Shown: piece after piece, positions 4,961 through 5,441 of the stretch
Position numbering within the stretch: the stretch's first letter is position 1
Layout of the letters: each line of letters opens with the position of its first letter
Origin: Candidatus Peregrinibacteria bacterium
Lineage (GTDB): Bacteria > Patescibacteriota > Gracilibacteria > UBA1369 > LOWO2-01-FULL-3
Direction of reading: 5' to 3'
NCBI GenBank assembly: GCA_014728975.1
Contig: WJKQ01000090.1
Location: forward strand, 1 to 5,441
Length of the DNA: 5,441 bases
Notes under the pieces: model-generated
What the model saw: only the letters and a program-made list of their open reading frames with translations
The model's database searches: none
Told to the model about the DNA's origin: nothing
Program-made: the position numbers and the translations under genes

Positions 4961-5441
4961 ATGGTTACAAAAAGAAAACCTGCAACTTCATCTCCTCGCG
5001 GCCCTGAAAAAGTAAGGGAATTTAACCGTAAAGTCGAAAAGCTTTCTTTTGATGAGGAAAATGCAAAAGATCAAATGTTTGATATTTTATCAAAAAGTAG
5101 AGGTTTCAGCCTTATAAAAGGCGAAATAACAGGTGAAATCGATCCGGGCGGCAAAAAAATAACAAAAGAAATGTTTGAAAAATATTTGCTTAAAAATGGC
5201 GGATCACGCTTTGTAGAGAGAATTTTTAATAAAGGACAGGAAAAATTAAAAAGAGATTTCAGGAGGCTGAAGCGTAAATTTAGAAGATATAAAAGGCTGA
5301 TGTTTAGAAAAGGAAGAGTCGCTGAAAATTTTCAAAAATCAATGCTTGGAAAAAGACTTATGGAAATTGCCGGAGGAAAAGAAAATATAAAATCGTTAAA
5401 ATTTGAAGATGCTTATGAAAAAGGATTTTTCAATATAAGAC
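4961..5441 (+). CDS. Uncharacterised highly basic protein (3' partial)
   Basis: The frame opens at the ATG at 4961 and stays open to the window end, giving 160 residues; the C-terminus is missing. The start follows a strong promoter by about 17 nt, and the leader is a run of A with no Shine-Dalgarno sequence. There is no signal peptide. Residues 1-20 are polar and basic. Residues about 28-92 look like a mixed, mostly helical region with FDILSKSRGFSLIKGEI and MFEKYLLKNGGSRFVERIF. Residues about 93-120 are a long, very basic helix (KLKRDFRRLKRKFRRYKRL) that would suit binding RNA, DNA or acidic membrane lipids. I do not recognise the family. Being AT-rich with normal codon use, it looks native to the genome. 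Confidence 0.75.
   Translation, partial: MVTKRKPATSSPRGPEKVREFNRKVEKLSFDEENAKDQMFDILSKSRGFSLIKGEITGEIDPGGKKITKEMFEKYLLKNGGSRFVERIFNKGQEKLKRDFRRLKRKFRRYKRLMFRKGRVAENFQKSMLGKRLMEIAGGKENIKSLKFEDAYEKGFFNIR

Overview
This is an AT-rich bacterial segment with tightly packed genes, all starting with ATG. The organism looks bacterial and probably belongs to the Patescibacteria/CPR or a similarly streamlined lineage. The grounds are inference: bacterial ribosomal protein L27 without its usual L21 neighbour, several compact proteins I cannot place, very short intergenic gaps, and A/U-rich leaders with almost no Shine-Dalgarno sequences. The genetic code appears standard (code 11). Stops are TAA, TAG and one TGA, and no frame has an internal UGA, which argues against the UGA=Gly code of Gracilibacteria/Absconditabacteria. 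No mobile element, CRISPR array, tRNA or rRNA was seen.

Left edge (1-621, +): the 3' end of a larger gene whose start lies outside the window. It encodes a Gln/Pro-rich linker followed by a roughly 150-residue domain with a CxC pair and a CPRC pair. It converges, with a 4-bp gap, on a leftward pair (2855 to 626, -). The first gene of that pair is a secreted coiled-coil M23 peptidase of the EnvC/CwlO-like architecture with an intact zinc site. The second is endonuclease III (nth), a base-excision repair enzyme with its [4Fe-4S] cysteines.

Centre (2856-2974): a compact divergent promoter region separates the peptidase from a rightward lipoprotein gene (2975-3637, +) of unknown function. After a 59-bp gap holding a good sigma-70-type promoter come rpmA (L27, 3697-3978, +) and, one base after its stop codon, an uncharacterised helical charged cytoplasmic protein (3980-4690, +). 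These two are almost certainly co-transcribed and translationally coupled.

Right edge: a small leftward gene (4885 to 4667, -; 72 aa) overlaps the end of the helical-protein gene tail to tail by 24 bp. The 75-bp gap after it holds a strong extended -10 promoter driving a rightward, very basic, uncharacterised protein that runs off the window (4961-5441, +).

The window mixes envelope functions (M23 hydrolase, lipoprotein), DNA repair (nth) and translation (L27), plus four genes of unknown function. I see no convincing novel defence or mobile system. The most notable signals are the widespread lack of Shine-Dalgarno sequences, -10-like boxes placed so close to ATGs that leaderless mRNAs are suggested, and the unknown protein coupled to L27.
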